A stretch of DNA of 64,000 bases from Leptotrichia wadei (GTDB lineage: Bacteria; Fusobacteriota; Fusobacteriia; Fusobacteriales; Leptotrichiaceae). Where the stretch lies: contig NZ_AP019829.2 of NCBI RefSeq assembly GCF_007990545.2, positions 372,001 to 436,000 on the forward strand, read 5' to 3'. The notes beneath the pieces were generated by a model. That model did not search any database. It saw only the letters and a list, made by a program, of their open reading frames with translations, and was not told the DNA's origin. Positions 15,464-24,660 of this stretch are shown here, piece after piece. A program made the translations under genes and the position numbers. Position 1 is the first letter of the stretch. Every line of letters begins with the position of its first letter.

Positions 15464-16234
15464 ATGTTTTTGGATGAAAGACTGGAAAAAATATTAGAAA
15501 TTTTAGAAAATGAAAAGAAAGTAAAAGTTACTGATTTGGCAGAAAAATTTAATGTTTCAGAAGTTATTATAAGAAAAAATTTGAAAAGGCTAGAGCAGGA
15601 AGGGAAATTGAAAAGAACTCATGGAGGTGCGATTTTACTAAAGGAACTGGTACATTCAAGTACTCTTGAGGAAAGAATTATAAATAGAACAAAGCAAAAG
15701 GAAATCGTTGCAAGAAAAATTATAGAAAATATTGAAAATGGAGAAACAATCTTTTTTGACATTACAAGTATAAATTATATTGCGTCAGAATATCTTGCAA
15801 ATTCTGAAAAGGAAATAACTCTTATTACAAATATGCCTAGTATTACCACACATTTTAATAAAAATTCTAAAGTGGACATTATAATGATAGGCGGGGAGTA
15901 TAATAAAAAAGTAGGTGGCAATGTTGGAAGTGAAGCGATTAATTATATAAAAAGATATAATGTTGACAAGGCTTTTATCGGAAGTGCCGGGATAGATCTG
16001 GAAGCTGAAAAAGTTATGAATTTTGAATTAAATGATGGAAATACAAAAAAAGAAATAATGAAAATTTCTAAAAAAATATTTTTAGTGACTGAATATAAGA
16101 AATTAGGAATATTAGGAAGTTATAAATTCAGTAATTTGTCTGATTTTGATATTTTTATTTGTGAAAAAAATAAAAAGGATTATTTGGAAAACTATAAAAA
16201 AATTTTTGATGAATGTGAAGTTGAAATTATATAG
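15464..16234 (+). CDS. DeoR-family transcriptional regulator
   Basis: A sugar-metabolism repressor of 256 residues. The N-terminal DeoR HTH (EKKVKVTDLAEKFNVSEVIIRKNLKRLEQEGKLKRTHGGA, about residues 20-60) is followed by a DeoRC effector domain that binds phosphorylated sugars (ERIINRTKQKEIVARKI, IMIGGEYNKKVGGNVGSEA, KAFIGSAGID). A TTG at 15431 is in frame, but the ATG at 15464 has GGAG 8 bases upstream and gives the usual M-x-x-ERLEKIL start. It most likely regulated the aldolase/glycyl-radical locus upstream, from which it is now separated by the TnpB element. Confidence 0.88.
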   Translation: MFLDERLEKILEILENEKKVKVTDLAEKFNVSEVIIRKNLKRLEQEGKLKRTHGGAILLKELVHSSTLEERIINRTKQKEIVARKIIENIENGETIFFDITSINYIASEYLANSEKEITLITNMPSITTHFNKNSKVDIIMIGGEYNKKVGGNVGSEAINYIKRYNVDKAFIGSAGIDLEAEKVMNFELNDGNTKKEIMKISKKIFLVTEYKKLGILGSYKFSNLSDFDIFICEKNKKDYLENYKKIFDECEVEII

Positions 16235-16297
16235 ACTTAGGGTTTGAGTAAAATAGTCATACTTTTTGAGTTCGGCTTTAAATCAGTTTTACTATAA
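16225..16297 (+). repeat. Dispersed repeat family 2, copy a
   Basis: Shares GGGTTTGAGTAAAATAGTCA and the closing CAGTTTTACTATAA with copies at 28276 and 47325. It begins inside the last codons of the DeoR gene or just after them. Confidence 0.75.
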
Positions 16298-16326
16298 AAT
16301 AAATTATGAAATTATAAAATAAAAAG

Positions 16327-16365
16327 TGTACCAATAGACTTTAATGTTTAAAGGTACATTTTTTT
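16327..16365 (+). terminator. Terminator after the DeoR gene
   Basis: Arms TGTACC and GGTACA enclose 20 bases and are followed by a T tract. A very similar terminator sits at 46148. Confidence 0.7.
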
Positions 16366-16400
16366 AAAAAGAGAATTTAGTTTAAATTGAATAAATTTAG

Positions 16401-16538
16401 CTAATATCTCAAATAATTTATAATAACCATAAAAATAACAATTATAAAAATTAGAAAAATAATTTTTTTTGTAATATTTATAAGAATTTTAAATAATAAT
16501 ATGAATATAATTAATGCGATTAAAAATTTTAGATCCAT
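16401..16538 (-). CDS. Small hydrophobic membrane protein (45 residues)
   Basis: An intact ORF immediately downstream of rel on the same strand, with a GGGGGC Shine-Dalgarno 6-7 bases before its ATG. It starts MDLKFLIALIIFILLFKI, then a short polar turn (NITKK), then a second hydrophobic run ending INYLRY, so two membrane helices are likely. The gap to the rel stop is 31 bases, suggesting cotranscription. No family is recognised. The Shine-Dalgarno and the lack of any other reason for an open frame support it, but A/T-rich sequence easily produces hydrophobic codons, so confidence is moderate. Confidence 0.55.
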   Translation of the reverse strand: MDLKFLIALIIFILLFKILINITKKIIFLIFIIVIFMVIINYLRY

Positions 16539-16569
16539 TTATAACGCCCCCTTTTTATAAAAGAATAAT

Positions 16570-18834
16570 TTATTTTTTTATTATTTCAATTACTTCTGAC
16601 ATTGATTTTAAATTATTTGCCAATCTTTCAAAATCTTCACGGCTTCTTATTGTTATTCTTAAATGTATAAGTATTCGTCTGTTTCCATTTTCTTTAAAAG
16701 AGTTTGTATTTACATTTAAAAGGCTCATTTTATATTCATTTAAAATTCGGATTATATCTAGAAGCAATCCATTTCGATCTGAAGCTTTTATTGTAAAGTT
16801 AAATTCGTATGTTGTATTGGCAGATATTGCAGATTTATCCCAGTAAACGTCAACTTCCCTTTCAGGTTCCCTTTCCATAAGGGAAATAAAGTTTTCACAG
16901 TCAGAGCGATGTATTGCAATTCCACGTCCTCGTGTTACATAACCTCTTATTTCATCGCCTGGAAGCGGACTGCAGCATTTTGCAAAACGGTACATTGTGT
17001 TTTCAGTTCCAGATATTTTAATACCGCCGTTATTTTTTTCCTTTTGTTTATTCGCCTTTTCTGTTTCTTCCTCAAGAACCTTTTCCAGGGCCTTTTCTTC
17101 CTTTTTCTCAAATTTATTTAAAAATCCGTCAAGTGACAAATCTCCAATGGCGAATCTGTAAAATAACGTCTTGTTATCAGGAATATTGAATTTTTTCATA
17201 TAAAGGAAAACCCGCTCATCCTCAAGCATATCCTTTAATTTCAATCCAAGCCGTTCAAATTCCTTTTCTAAAATTTGTTCCCCTTCTTTAGACTTTTCTT
17301 CAAATTCCTTATCTTTGAACCATTTTCTAATTTTTACACGTGAACTATGGTTATTTACCATTTCTATCCAGTCTTTTCCAGGTCCTTTATTAATGCTTTT
17401 AGAAGTCATAATTTCAACTTTATCTCCATTTTTGAGCACCTGATTAAGCTGTGTAATTCTTCCATTTACCTTTACTCCAATTGTTCTATACCCAATTTGT
17501 GTATGAACTTGGAATGCAAAGTCAAGGGCAGTCGAATTTCTAGGCATTTCCACAACATCATCTTTAGGTGTAAATACAAATATTGTCTGTTTGAGCACAT
17601 CTCCAGTAATCTCTTGGGCAAATCCTTTTTGCTCTTTTTCATCCATTTTTCTTTGAACAGAATCTGTTAATTTTTTTGCATCTGCATAAAATTTTTCATT
17701 TTTAGATTTTGATTTTTTTTCTTTATATTTCCAATGGGCTGCGACCCCTTCTTCTGCAATTTCGTGCATCTTTCTTGTTCTAATTTGGATTTCTACATTT
17801 TGGTCATTTGGACCTTTTACTGTTGTGTGAATAGATTGATATCCATTTGGTTTTGGCTGTGAAACATAATCCTTGAAACGTTTAAATACTGGAATAAATA
17901 AATCATGAATTATTCCAAGTACATTATAACACTCATTTTTCTTCTCAACGATAATTCTTATTGCGATTAAATCATGCAAATCTACAAATCTTTTTTCTTT
18001 TTCGTGCATTTTTCGGTAAATGCTGTATAAATGCTTTGGTCGCCCTGTAACTTCTCCCTTTATGTGATTTTTCTCAAGTTCTTCTTTTATTTTTTCAATG
18101 AATTTTGCCGTGTATTCCTCACGTTCTTTTCTTTTGGAATTAACAAGCTCTTTAATTTCATAATAGTCATCTGGATACAGAAATCTAAAACTTATGTCCT
18201 CCAGTTCCCATTTTATTCTAGCCATCCCGATTCTATGGGCAATTGGTGCGTAAATCTCAAGAGTTTCTTTAGATTTTTCCAGCTGTTTTTCAGGTGTCAT
18301 ATATTTTAGTGTTCTCATATTGTGAAGTCTGTCTGCCAATTTTATAACTACAACCCGAATATCTTCTGACATTGCAACAACCATTTTTCTTATATTTTCC
18401 AATTTTTTACTATTTGTTCTAGGCAAATTTCTAAGTTTTGTGACACCATCCACAAGTTTTCTAACATTTACTCCAAAATTATACTCTATATCCGCCAAAG
18501 ATATAAGCGTATCTTCAACTACATCATGAAGTAACCCAGCCACAATCGTGTCTGTATCCATTCGCATATCAGCCAGTATTTCCGCCACTTCCACAGGATG
18601 TAAAATATAATCTTCTCCACTCTTTCTCTTTTGTCCCATATGTGATTCATAAGCAAGTGTAAAAGCCTCTGAAATTTTAATCATATCTACATCTAGTCCA
18701 TTTTTTTTAATTGTATCTGTCAATTGCTGAAGTAGTTCATTATAAGTTTTATTTATTATTACAGGAACATTTGTATTTCCCATTTCCTCATCTGTCATTT
18801 TCCAGTCGTTTTTTAATTTACTTTTTTCATCCAT
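16570..18834 (-). CDS. rel: Bifunctional (p)ppGpp synthetase/hydrolase (Rel)
   Basis: Makes and degrades the stringent-response alarmone. The 754 residues show an HD hydrolase domain (HMGQKRKSGEDYILHP with GLLHDVVEDT), a synthetase domain (GRPKHLYSIYRKM, DLIAIRIIV, KPNGYQSIHTTV), TGS (FTPKDDVVEMPRNSTALDFAF), a conserved-cysteine segment (RFAKCCSPLPGDEI) and a C-terminal ACT domain. Both catalytic halves keep their key residues, so it looks bifunctional. An upstream ATG at 18870 is in frame, but AAGGAG lies 11 bases before the ATG at 18834. A tiny membrane protein follows. Confidence 0.93.
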   Translation of the reverse strand: MDEKSKLKNDWKMTDEEMGNTNVPVIINKTYNELLQQLTDTIKKNGLDVDMIKISEAFTLAYESHMGQKRKSGEDYILHPVEVAEILADMRMDTDTIVAGLLHDVVEDTLISLADIEYNFGVNVRKLVDGVTKLRNLPRTNSKKLENIRKMVVAMSEDIRVVVIKLADRLHNMRTLKYMTPEKQLEKSKETLEIYAPIAHRIGMARIKWELEDISFRFLYPDDYYEIKELVNSKRKEREEYTAKFIEKIKEELEKNHIKGEVTGRPKHLYSIYRKMHEKEKRFVDLHDLIAIRIIVEKKNECYNVLGIIHDLFIPVFKRFKDYVSQPKPNGYQSIHTTVKGPNDQNVEIQIRTRKMHEIAEEGVAAHWKYKEKKSKSKNEKFYADAKKLTDSVQRKMDEKEQKGFAQEITGDVLKQTIFVFTPKDDVVEMPRNSTALDFAFQVHTQIGYRTIGVKVNGRITQLNQVLKNGDKVEIMTSKSINKGPGKDWIEMVNNHSSRVKIRKWFKDKEFEEKSKEGEQILEKEFERLGLKLKDMLEDERVFLYMKKFNIPDNKTLFYRFAIGDLSLDGFLNKFEKKEEKALEKVLEEETEKANKQKEKNNGGIKISGTENTMYRFAKCCSPLPGDEIRGYVTRGRGIAIHRSDCENFISLMEREPEREVDVYWDKSAISANTTYEFNFTIKASDRNGLLLDIIRILNEYKMSLLNVNTNSFKENGNRRILIHLRITIRSREDFERLANNLKSMSEVIEIIKK

Positions 18835-19347
18835 TTCGTATTCATCTCCTTGTATCAAAAAACTTTTCAATAATTTATTTTTTTTATATCAAGTTTCATA
18901 AAAAATAGAATAATATTTTATTTATTTAGTAACAAGAGTTTTAACTGCTCGCTGAAAAGAATCTATAAAAAATATACTGTTTAAATTGTGAAATATATTG
19001 TATAATTTTTATTGAAACGGTAAGTTTGTTATAAATTTGAATATCTATTATTTATTACGTTCTTCTTGAAATTATTTTACTATATATTTAAAAAAAAATC
19101 CATTATAAAGTTTTATATTGTCAATTATTTTTTGTTTTGAAAGTCTAAATTATTGAAAAAATGTAAAAAATTAATATTTGTAAAGATATTTAATTTGATA
19201 AACAAATAAATTTATGATAAAATTAGTTTAAGAACTAAACATAAAAATTAAATATGTTCTATTTAATATATTTTATTCAAATTTTTCAGTTTATAAAATT
19301 TTTGAGAATTTGAATATATTCATAAAATTTTTGGAGGTAAAATTAAC
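18835..19347. promoter_or_regulatory. Rel-suf intergenic region with suf promoter
   Basis: The suf promoter is at 19195-19223 (TTGATA, 17-base spacer, TAAAAT). Just downstream, TTAGTT-TAAG-AACTAA is a short inverted repeat at the likely start site and could be an operator. A 9-base inverted repeat (ATTCAAATT / AATTTGAAT, about 19277-19316) sits in the leader before GGAGG. I see no gene in the remaining A/T-rich sequence. Confidence 0.5.
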
Positions 19348-20094
19348 ATGAGTTTATTAGAATTAAAAAATGTGAAATCGGAAGTAGAAGGGAAAGAAAT
19401 CCTAAAAGGATTAAATTTAACTATAAATAAAGGGGAAGTTCACGTAATTATGGGACCTAATGGAGCTGGGAAGTCTACACTTGCAAGTATTCTTGTGGGG
19501 CATCCGAAACATGAACTGGTCTCTGGGGATGTTATTTTGGATGGAGAAAATATCAATGATGCTACTGTGGATGAAAGGGCTAAAAAGGGAATTTTTTTAT
19601 CATTCCAATATCCTGAAGAAATACCGGGGCTTACTGTTGAGGATTTTTTGAGAACAGCAAAAGAAGCTGTTACTGGAGAAAAACAATATTTAATGCAATT
19701 CCATAATGAATTAGTAGAAAAAATGGAAAAACTTCACATTAATCCTGAATATGCAGATAGACACTTGAATGTTGGGTTTTCTGGTGGAGAAAAGAAAAAG
19801 AATGAAATCTTGCAAATGGCAATTTTAGAGCCAAAATTGGCTATTTTGGATGAAACTGATTCTGGACTTGACATTGATGCTACAAAGATTGTATTTGAAG
19901 GAGTTCAAAAATTGAAGACTAAGGATACAGCTTTGCTTATAATTACTCACTATGATAAAGTTCTTGACTATTTGAAGCCTGATTTTGTTCATATTTTAAT
20001 GAATGGAAAGATTGTAAAGACAGGCGGACAAGAATTAGTGGAAAGAATTGAAAAAGAAGGTTATGCTAAAATAAAAGAAGAATTAGGATTATAA
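19348..20094 (+). CDS. sufC: SUF system ATPase SufC
   Basis: ABC-type ATPase of the SufBCD scaffold that assembles Fe-S clusters in the cytoplasm. Its 248 residues hold Walker A GPNGAGKST, the SufC-specific signature LNVGFSGGEKKKNEILQ, Walker B LAILDETDSGLD and the H-loop LLIITHYDK. TGGAGG precedes the ATG. It is first in a five-gene operon, C-B-D-S-U. Confidence 0.95.
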   Translation: MSLLELKNVKSEVEGKEILKGLNLTINKGEVHVIMGPNGAGKSTLASILVGHPKHELVSGDVILDGENINDATVDERAKKGIFLSFQYPEEIPGLTVEDFLRTAKEAVTGEKQYLMQFHNELVEKMEKLHINPEYADRHLNVGFSGGEKKKNEILQMAILEPKLAILDETDSGLDIDATKIVFEGVQKLKTKDTALLIITHYDKVLDYLKPDFVHILMNGKIVKTGGQELVERIEKEGYAKIKEELGL

Positions 20095-20126
20095 AATTTG
20101 ATTACAGAATGGAAAGTGTGGGAATA

Positions 20127-21539
20127 ATGGAAAATAGAAAAAAAACATATATTGCGGATATTGAGCGTGGTGTTTATGATATAAAGGATGAAGAGCATTA
20201 TAGATATAAAGTTGAAAAAGGGCTTACTCCAGAAATTATTAAAAAAATTTCAGAAAGAAAAAATGAGCCTGAATGGATGAGGGAATTTAGATTAAAGGCA
20301 TTGGAAGTTTATAATTCAAAGCCAATGACTGATTGGGGTCCAGATTTATCAGACCTTGACATGAATGACATTGTACATTATTTAGAGCCTGATTCGGCAC
20401 CAATGAATGAAAATTGGGATGATGTGCCAAGCTATATAAGGGATACATTTGACAGGCTTGGTATTCCAGAAGCTGAAAAGCAGTCACTTGCGGGAGTAGG
20501 AGCACAGTATGACTCTGAAGTGGTTTATCACAGCGTTCATAAGGAACTGGAAGAACAAGGAGTGATTTATACAGATATTGAAACAGCAATTGTAAAATAT
20601 GGAGATATGCTAAAGGAATATTTTATGACATTAATTACAGTCAATGACCATAAATTCGCAGCATTGCACGGAGCAGTATGGTCTGGAGGATCATTTATTT
20701 ATGTTCCAAAAGGAGTAAAGGTAAAAATGCCATTGCAGTCATATTTTAGGCTAAATGCACCAGAAGCTGGACAATTTGAACATACCCTTATAATTGTTGA
20801 TGAAGGGGCAGATTTACATTTTATCGAAGGATGTTCAGCACCTAAATATCAAAAAAATGCATTACATGCAGGAGCAGTGGAACTTTTTGTCAGAAAAGGG
20901 GCAAGATTAAGATATTCTACGATTGAAAATTGGTCAAGAAATATGTATAACTTAAATACAAAAAGAGCATTGGTGGAAGAAGACGGAGTAATAGAATGGG
21001 TGTCAGGATCATTTGGATCAAGAGTTTCTATGCTTTATCCAATGAGTATTTTAAAGGGAGATCGTTCAAGATGTGAATTTACAGGAGTTACATTTGCTGC
21101 AGCTGGGCAATATTTAGACACAGGATGTAAAATTATCCACCAAGGGAAGAATACAAGCTCTACGGTTCATTCAAAATCTATTTCAAAAAATGGAGGAACT
21201 GCTTTTTACAGAGGACTTTTAAAAGTCTTGCCAGAAGCGACAGGAACAAGATCAACTGTAGAATGTGAATCATTAATGCTAGATAATGAGTCGGCTTCAG
21301 ATACAATACCAATAATTGATATAAATAACGATAGTGTGGATATTGGTCATGAGGCAAAAATTGGAAGAATAAGTGACGAAGCAATATTCTACTTGATGTC
21401 AAGAGGTATTAGCGAAGATGAGGCGAAGGCGATGATTGTAAGAGGATTTGTTGAGCCGATTTCAAAGGAATTGCCGCTTGAATATGCAGTTGAATTGAAT
21501 AAGCTGATTGAATTGGAACTAGAAGGGACAATTGGATAA
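20127..21539 (+). CDS. sufB: Fe-S cluster scaffold protein SufB
   Basis: Core of the SufBC2D complex (470 residues). It shows the SufB N-terminal region (ADIERGVYDIKDEEHYRYKV), VGAQYDSEVVYHS, the GGSFIYVPKGVKV strand and the C-terminal EAKIGRISDEAIFYLMSRG shared with SufD. An in-frame ATG at 20109 would add six residues; the start at 20127 gives the familiar MENRKKTY-type N-terminus with a weak GTGGGA site. The gap to sufC is 32 bases. A copy of repeat family 1 separates it from sufD. Confidence 0.95.
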   Translation: MENRKKTYIADIERGVYDIKDEEHYRYKVEKGLTPEIIKKISERKNEPEWMREFRLKALEVYNSKPMTDWGPDLSDLDMNDIVHYLEPDSAPMNENWDDVPSYIRDTFDRLGIPEAEKQSLAGVGAQYDSEVVYHSVHKELEEQGVIYTDIETAIVKYGDMLKEYFMTLITVNDHKFAALHGAVWSGGSFIYVPKGVKVKMPLQSYFRLNAPEAGQFEHTLIIVDEGADLHFIEGCSAPKYQKNALHAGAVELFVRKGARLRYSTIENWSRNMYNLNTKRALVEEDGVIEWVSGSFGSRVSMLYPMSILKGDRSRCEFTGVTFAAAGQYLDTGCKIIHQGKNTSSTVHSKSISKNGGTAFYRGLLKVLPEATGTRSTVECESLMLDNESASDTIPIIDINNDSVDIGHEAKIGRISDEAIFYLMSRGISEDEAKAMIVRGFVEPISKELPLEYAVELNKLIELELEGTIG

Positions 21540-21556
21540 TTAAAAGACTTTAGATC

Positions 21557-21630
21557 TGTTTGATAACTATATGGATTTAAAATTGTATAAAATGGATATT
21601 ATCTAGCAAGGGGTCTTGACCCCTTTTCAA
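21557..21630 (+). repeat. Dispersed palindromic repeat family 1, copy C
   Basis: The core CAAGGGGTCTTGACCCCTT is at 21607-21625, preceded by TTGATAACTATA, as in copies B and E. It lies inside the suf operon between sufB and sufD, where the hairpin followed by TTTTC could reduce read-through. Confidence 0.75.
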
Positions 21631-21676
21631 AAAAATTACAAATACATTTATTGCTTAAAAAATGAGAGGAGAGAAA

Positions 21677-22804
21677 ATGTTAGAAAAATCAAGCATACAG
21701 AATCTTGATAACAGCGATTACAGATTAAAAATCTTTGAAGAATATAAAACGCTTGAAAAGGTTAATTGGAAAAGAGTAGGCTACCAGTATGAAGAACCTG
21801 AAGCATTTAAAGAATTTAATAATTTGGAAATAAAAAATGAAAATCAGGATGGAGTTGTTATAAAAAATATAAATGAGTCGTTAGAAGAACTGAAAAAATT
21901 GAAAAATGACAATGATTATGGATTAGGAGATTTTTTCAAAAAACAAAATTTTGCTTTTTATAACGAAGGGAAATATTTGAAAATTGGAGAAAGAAAAAAA
22001 ATTGATAAGCCAATTTATTTAAATTATCATACAAATAAGGAAAATAACTTTTTAGTTGACTATAATGTAATTGAAGTGGCAGATTTTGCAAAAGTTACAG
22101 TAATTATTAATTATGATTCACTAGATGAAACACCAGTTTATCATAATGGAATTATCAAAGTGGTTACTGGAAGAAATTCAGAAGTAAAAATTATAAAAAT
22201 ACAGACATTAAATACAAAAAGCTCTAACTTTGAATCATCGAAAATTGAAACATTGGGACAAGGAAAAACTGAATACTATAGTGTGGAATTAGGTGGGAAA
22301 ATTAATGCGATAAGTCATAAATCATATCTTGAAGAAGATTCATCAGAAGTTTATGTATGGCCTGCATATCTTGCTGATGAAGACAGAAAGCTGGACTTGG
22401 AATATTCGGTAGTATTTCGTGGACGTAGAACGATTGGGGAGCTTCAGGCAAGGGGAGCTGTAAAGGATACTGCTAAAAAGGTATTTCGTGGAAATCTTTA
22501 CTTTAAGCAAGGTTCTAGCAAGTCTGAAGGGCGTGAAGGAGAATTTGCGATTTTGTTAAATGATGAAATTAAAGCTGATTCGATTCCAACGTTATTTTGC
22601 AGTGAAGATGACGTTATTGGAGAACATGCCGCTTCTGTTGGGAAAGTTGACGAGGCTAAATTATTTTATTTAATGAGCCGTGGACTCTCTGAAAGCAGGG
22701 CAAAAAAATTAATAGTCGAATCTTCATTCCGTCCAATAATGGATAACATTGATGATGAAAAATTGAGAGATAAATTATTTGATGAATTGGAAAGAAGAAT
22801 TTAA
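21677..22804 (+). CDS. sufD: Fe-S cluster assembly protein SufD
   Basis: Partner of SufB in the scaffold complex (375 residues). The C-terminal half has the SufB/D beta-helix pattern, with VVFRGRRTIGELQARGAVKDT, IKADSIPTLFCSEDDVIGEHAASVGKVDEAKLFYLMSRGLSE. Weaker conservation in the N-terminal half is normal for SufD. The ATG at 21662 overlaps GAGAGGAGAG, which serves as ribosome site for the ATG at 21677. Confidence 0.92.
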   Translation: MLEKSSIQNLDNSDYRLKIFEEYKTLEKVNWKRVGYQYEEPEAFKEFNNLEIKNENQDGVVIKNINESLEELKKLKNDNDYGLGDFFKKQNFAFYNEGKYLKIGERKKIDKPIYLNYHTNKENNFLVDYNVIEVADFAKVTVIINYDSLDETPVYHNGIIKVVTGRNSEVKIIKIQTLNTKSSNFESSKIETLGQGKTEYYSVELGGKINAISHKSYLEEDSSEVYVWPAYLADEDRKLDLEYSVVFRGRRTIGELQARGAVKDTAKKVFRGNLYFKQGSSKSEGREGEFAILLNDEIKADSIPTLFCSEDDVIGEHAASVGKVDEAKLFYLMSRGLSESRAKKLIVESSFRPIMDNIDDEKLRDKLFDELERRI

Positions 22805-22842
22805 AAAGGAAGTTAAGAAATAATAATATAAGTTTGAAAAAA

Positions 22843-22882
22843 TACCCGCAAAGTGATATAATTTTGTATTACTTGTGGGTAA
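22843..22882 (+). other. Hairpin between sufD and sufS
   Basis: TACCCGCAAAGT pairs imperfectly with ACTTGTGGGTA (22843-22882). No T tract follows, so it is more likely an mRNA processing or stability hairpin than a terminator. Confidence 0.4.
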
Positions 22883-22906
22883 AATTGTAATTACAAGGAG
22901 GGAAAA

Positions 22907-24112
22907 ATGGATTATAGAAAAGAATTTCCAATATTTAAAAATAGAGATAGCCATTATCTAGATACAGCAGCAACTTCACAAAAGCCAAAAAGAGTCCTAG
23001 ATAAAATAATGGAATATTATGAAAAATATAATGGAAATCCAGGACGTGGTTCACATACATTGTCTATGGAAGCCTCAAATTTGATGGCAAATGCACGTAA
23101 AACTGTACAAAAGTTTATTAATGCAAAATATCCTGAAGAAGTGATTTTTACAAAAAATACGACAGAATCAATTAATTTAATAGCTTATTCCTATGGAATG
23201 GAATTTATAAATGAAAATGATGAAATAATACTGGGAGTTTCCAACCATCATGCAAATATCGTGCCATGGCAATTTGTGGCTAAAAAGAAAAATGCTAAGA
23301 TAAAATTTGTTTATCTTACTGAAAATGGGCAGTTTGATATTGAAGATTTTAAAAGTAAATTGTCTGATAAGACAAAACTTGTGGCGATTTCTGCTGTGGT
23401 AAATGTTACAGGAGTTATTCAGCCAATAAAAGAGATTATCGAAATTACACGTAATAAAAATAAAAATGCACTTGTTCTTGTGGATGCTGCACAGTCAATG
23501 CTGCACTTTAGACACGATGTTCAAGATTTAGATGCAGATTTTCTCGTATTTTCAGGGCATAAACTGTTTACACCGATGGGAATTGGAGTTATGTATGGGA
23601 AAAAGGAGCTTCTTGAGAAAATGCCGCCTTTTTTGTATGGTGGAGATATGATTGAGTTTGTAACAGAGCAAAAATCAACATTTGCACAGCTTCCTAATAA
23701 GTTTGAAGGTGGGACTCAAAATGTGGAAGGAGCTGTAACTTTGGAGGAAGCGATTAATTTTATTGAGGAAATAAGTTATGAGAAAATCAATGAAATTGAA
23801 AATTCACTTACAAAAAATGCTTTGGAGAAATTGAAAAAATTGGATTTTGTCGAAACATATTTTACAAAGGATGTTGAACATACTGGAATTATTGCCTTTA
23901 ACGTGAAAAATGTACATTCCCACGATGTGGCATTTATATTGGATTCTTATGATGTGGCAGTTCGTTCAGGGCATCATTGCGCTCAGCCTTTGATGAACTA
24001 CTTGGGAATACCATCGTGCTGCCGTGCCAGTTTTAGCATTTACAATAACGAAGAGGATATTGATAAATTGATAGAAGGACTTTTAAAAGTAAAAGAAGTT
24101 TTTGAATTGTAG
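22907..24112 (+). CDS. sufS: Cysteine desulfurase SufS
   Basis: PLP enzyme (401 residues) that takes sulfur from cysteine for cluster assembly. YLDTAATSQKP at the N-terminus, the PLP lysine in VFSGHKLFTPMGIGVMYG, and the catalytic cysteine loop RSGHHCAQPLM are all present, with the group II (SufS/CsdA) pattern. AAGGAGGG precedes the ATG. It is followed 38 bases later by sufU, its usual sulfur acceptor partner in this operon type. Confidence 0.95.
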   Translation: MDYRKEFPIFKNRDSHYLDTAATSQKPKRVLDKIMEYYEKYNGNPGRGSHTLSMEASNLMANARKTVQKFINAKYPEEVIFTKNTTESINLIAYSYGMEFINENDEIILGVSNHHANIVPWQFVAKKKNAKIKFVYLTENGQFDIEDFKSKLSDKTKLVAISAVVNVTGVIQPIKEIIEITRNKNKNALVLVDAAQSMLHFRHDVQDLDADFLVFSGHKLFTPMGIGVMYGKKELLEKMPPFLYGGDMIEFVTEQKSTFAQLPNKFEGGTQNVEGAVTLEEAINFIEEISYEKINEIENSLTKNALEKLKKLDFVETYFTKDVEHTGIIAFNVKNVHSHDVAFILDSYDVAVRSGHHCAQPLMNYLGIPSCCRASFSIYNNEEDIDKLIEGLLKVKEVFEL

Positions 24113-24150
24113 AGAAAAATAAAAAATAAAAATTGGAAAAGGAGGTTGTT

Positions 24151-24594
24151 ATGAATTTAGAGAAAATTTATCAGCAGACAATATTAGAATACAGCAGACG
24201 TAGAGAATTAAACCGTGAAATTGAAAATCCAACATTTGCTGAAAGAGGGCATAATCCAAACTGTGGAGATGACTTAACTTTGGAAATAAAAACTGATGAA
24301 AATGATATAATAGCAGATGCTGCATTTATCGGGAGTGGATGTGCTATTTCAACAGCTTCTATGGCTATGCTGATTGACTTGATAAAAGGGAAATCAATGG
24401 AAGAGGCAAAGGAAAAAGTTGATTTGTTTTTTAAAATGATGAAGCAGGAGGAAAAGCTGACAAGGGAAGAAAGTAAAAAATTAGGAGATGCGGTACTTAT
24501 GGAGTATGTAGCTCAAATGCCTGCGAGAGTTAAATGTGCTACGTTAAGTTGGCATTCCCTAAAAGTAATTGTGGAAAAAGACAGAAAGTATTAA
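24151..24594 (+). CDS. sufU: SufU-type sulfur transfer / Fe-S scaffold protein
   Basis: A 147-residue IscU-like protein with the three conserved cysteines in NPNCGDDLTLE, GSGCAISTASMAML and ARVKCATLSW. The extra spacing between the second and third cysteine (about 60 residues) marks SufU rather than IscU. It accepts sulfur from SufS by zinc-ligand exchange. AGGAGG is 6 bases upstream of the ATG, so the TTG at 24133 is not used. Last gene of the operon. Confidence 0.93.
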   Translation: MNLEKIYQQTILEYSRRRELNREIENPTFAERGHNPNCGDDLTLEIKTDENDIIADAAFIGSGCAISTASMAMLIDLIKGKSMEEAKEKVDLFFKMMKQEEKLTREESKKLGDAVLMEYVAQMPARVKCATLSWHSLKVIVEKDRKY

Positions 24595-24609
24595 AATTTA
24601 CTATAAATT

Positions 24610-24640
24610 CTTAGCAAGGGGGAAGACCCCTTGTTATCAG
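24610..24640 (+). repeat. Repeat family 1 core, copy D (possible suf terminator)
   Basis: CAAGGGGGAAGACCCCTTG at 24615-24633 follows the sufU stop. The longer flanks of the repeat are barely recognisable, so it may act simply as a terminator between convergent genes. Confidence 0.55.
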
Positions 24641-24660
24641 ATAATTAAAATTTAACTATA

